From assembly GCA_023333565.1 (NCBI GenBank), contig JAJKFH010002994.1:744001-808000 (forward strand): DNA of 64,000 nucleotides, given 5' to 3'. How positions within the stretch are numbered: position 1 is the first letter of the stretch; each line of letters starts with the position of its first letter. The DNA is from Puffinus mauretanicus (Eukaryota; Chordata; Aves; Procellariiformes; Procellariidae). Made by a program: the position numbers and the translations under genes. Under the pieces are notes generated by a model. The model worked only from the letters and a program-made list of their open reading frames with translations. It was not told the origin of the DNA and made no database searches. Positions 62,271 through 64,000 of this stretch are shown one piece after another.

Positions 62271-63929
62271 TTCCAGTACAGTGTCACTGCTGCATTGGAG
62301 ATAAATTTGAGGAAGAGACATGCCTGTGAAGTATTGCACTGGTTTTCTCGCGTTCAGCCTGGAACATCCTCTCACCTGTGAGGCCTCAGGCTTGATCAGC
62401 AATACCTGGGTGTGAGCATCATTATAACCAAAGCAGAATCAGACTGCTAAACCACTAGCTAATGTTTATCAAAACCCTCCGAGTTCCACACCCTGTCTGA
62501 ACAATCTTTTTTTGCTTGTCTATCCTTCCAGACAGAAGTTGTTCCTGGCACCTAACTTAAAATCTCCCATGTTGCAATTTGAGGCTATTACTTCTTACCT
62601 GTCATCAATAATCCCCATGGACTAAGAGATGACCATCTGTTCTCTGTGTCACAGCATTGTTACTGAGTTTTCTCCTGATTCCTTCGGATTTTTTCTTGCA
62701 GGTTATGCTTATAGACCTTGCTCCCTTCAGGGACCTTACTCATTTCCAGTAGAACTGCAGATTGACTTCATAGCTAATAAAGACACCGCTCCCATTTATA
62801 CCCTCTGAAATAGTCTTACACTGCTTGGATATCATTAGGTGCAAATAAGTATTATTGGCCAGGACCAGTGAGTTGGATGTCTATATATGAGCATAGAGAG
62901 GAAACGTTCCTATTCACATCAGAAGCTCCCAGAAAGCTCAGAGTAGGGTTGTTCCATCAGATCCATGTCAGATTTTGAATAAAGCTGAACAGGACCTACT
63001 GATTATTTCTACAAAACACCTCCTTGTATGAAAACACCTTTTGACATTGTTGTTAAAACCAACTTCCGAGAAGGCAGCTCATGACATCAAATGGTAGGTA
63101 GTCTCCAGGATCTTTAGAGTTGATCTCCTATATAAGCTTAGCCTGATTAAAGAGGAAAAACATTGTCAGAGCAGTGATCTGGAGCAGGTTTTCTAAAACG
63201 TTAAGTAGAGAGTCCATGTAAATATTTGAGGCTTTCTATGCAATGTTGAACATTTCTGTTCAGAACTGCACCTGAAGACATGAGTTCACCAGAACAGCTG
63301 ATACTGAATGACACACACATGGGCTCTGCAAAAGCCAAGGGCCAGCCACAAGACCTGTGCATCATTTAAGCCGGTGAGTGCTTTGCCTTTATCACTGCTT
63401 GAGGACAGAGAGATGGGAATTAGACTTCTGTAGCACAGGAAGATGAAGCTGCGCACGTTCGCATGCATTTTTGCATTTCCCTGTTAAATGTCCCTACACT
63501 TTGAAAAGTTTAGCCCAGGAAGTTACATAAAAAATCAATTGTTATTGAATTTATACTTAGCATGTGAATCCTGTTACAGGAGACTTTTTAGAGATGGTCA
63601 TTTCAATGCATTTGCTTGTTTTGGTTCATAGCATTAGGCAGGAGTTGTGTCTTGTCTACTGACTATTGACCTGGCATTGCCACAGGGTTAGTTTGCAAGA
63701 CAGAGAAAAAAAGTTGAGGGCATTAATTGTTCATTACAAAGAGCGAAAAATTGTAACTAATCACGGCACAGGGTTGCTGCTAATGCATTTGAAACCTCCC
63801 TCTACCTCACCAAACCATGTGGGGGTTTAAAATGTAAATACAATTTGTAATTGAGAGCAGCATTTTATTACTTGCTTTTAAGAGGCACAGGACGCCTGTA
63901 ACCCTCAATATGAAATTTCCGTTGGCTAG
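62271..63929. other. unassigned non-coding stretch
   Basis: Nothing recognised. Confidence 0.5.
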
Positions 63930-64000
63930 AAATAAATTCAGCTCCATGTTTTGTTTTTATTCCCGCTGCGACACCCGCACGAGAAAGGTAACGGCTAGTC
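63930..64000. other. CpG-richer right edge
   Basis: The last 40 bases carry five CpG ('ccgctgcgacacccgcacga', then 'aacgg') and a donor-like 'aaag|gtaacg' at about 63987/63988. This could be the border of an exon or CpG island that continues outside the window. Confidence 0.2.

Noticed and set aside
1..64000. CRISPR arrays, bacterial operons, prophage, tRNA genes or telomere repeats
   Set aside because: I saw no regularly spaced direct repeats, no ribosome-binding or operon layout, no intact tRNA fold and no TTAGGG arrays; the repeats are those of an amniote genome.

Overview
The window looks like a piece of a bird genome, and I found no convincing protein-coding gene in it. The best evidence for a bird is two recognisable chicken-repeat-1 (CR1) LINE tails. 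One is on the minus strand at 56567-57122 and ends in the repeated octamer ATCATAGA, the complement of the usual TCTATGAT tail. The other is on the plus strand at 43978-44262 and ends in a TTCTA-type tail. Repeats are sparse, CpG is scarce, open frames are short, and most other repeats are very old and shared with reptiles. A crocodilian or turtle is a weaker alternative.

Layout. From 1 to about 28900 the sequence is non-coding. It holds scattered MIR-type SINE relics, an old CR1 relic at 2030-2325, a GC- and CpG-rich patch at 2935-3115, a C-rich tract at 8906-8937, a two-copy tandem duplication at 25160-25383 and several fragments of old palindromic amniote repeats. From about 29080 to 30430, minus strand, I read a heavily decayed hAT-superfamily transposase in several frames: a DNA-transposon relic with stops and frameshifts. 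From 30500 to 43900 the sequence is mostly unassigned, with one MIR and one possible regulatory stretch near 32440-32960.

From 43978 to 64000 there are the two younger CR1 copies, an inverted pair of tRNA-like SINE heads (45143-45300), a 5S-rRNA-derived SINE (about 50250-50480), more MIR and palindromic relics, a hairpin at 59191-59248 and a few exon-like segments with good splice signals (47393-47571, 60563-60629). The exon-like segments are speculative.

No genes act together here in any way I can see. The window is most simply intergenic DNA, or a very long intron, whose readable content is a layered fossil record: old MIR, 5S-SINE, palindromic repeats and hAT first, then younger CR1 insertions. 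Repeat family names were assigned by reading the sequence, without a database search.
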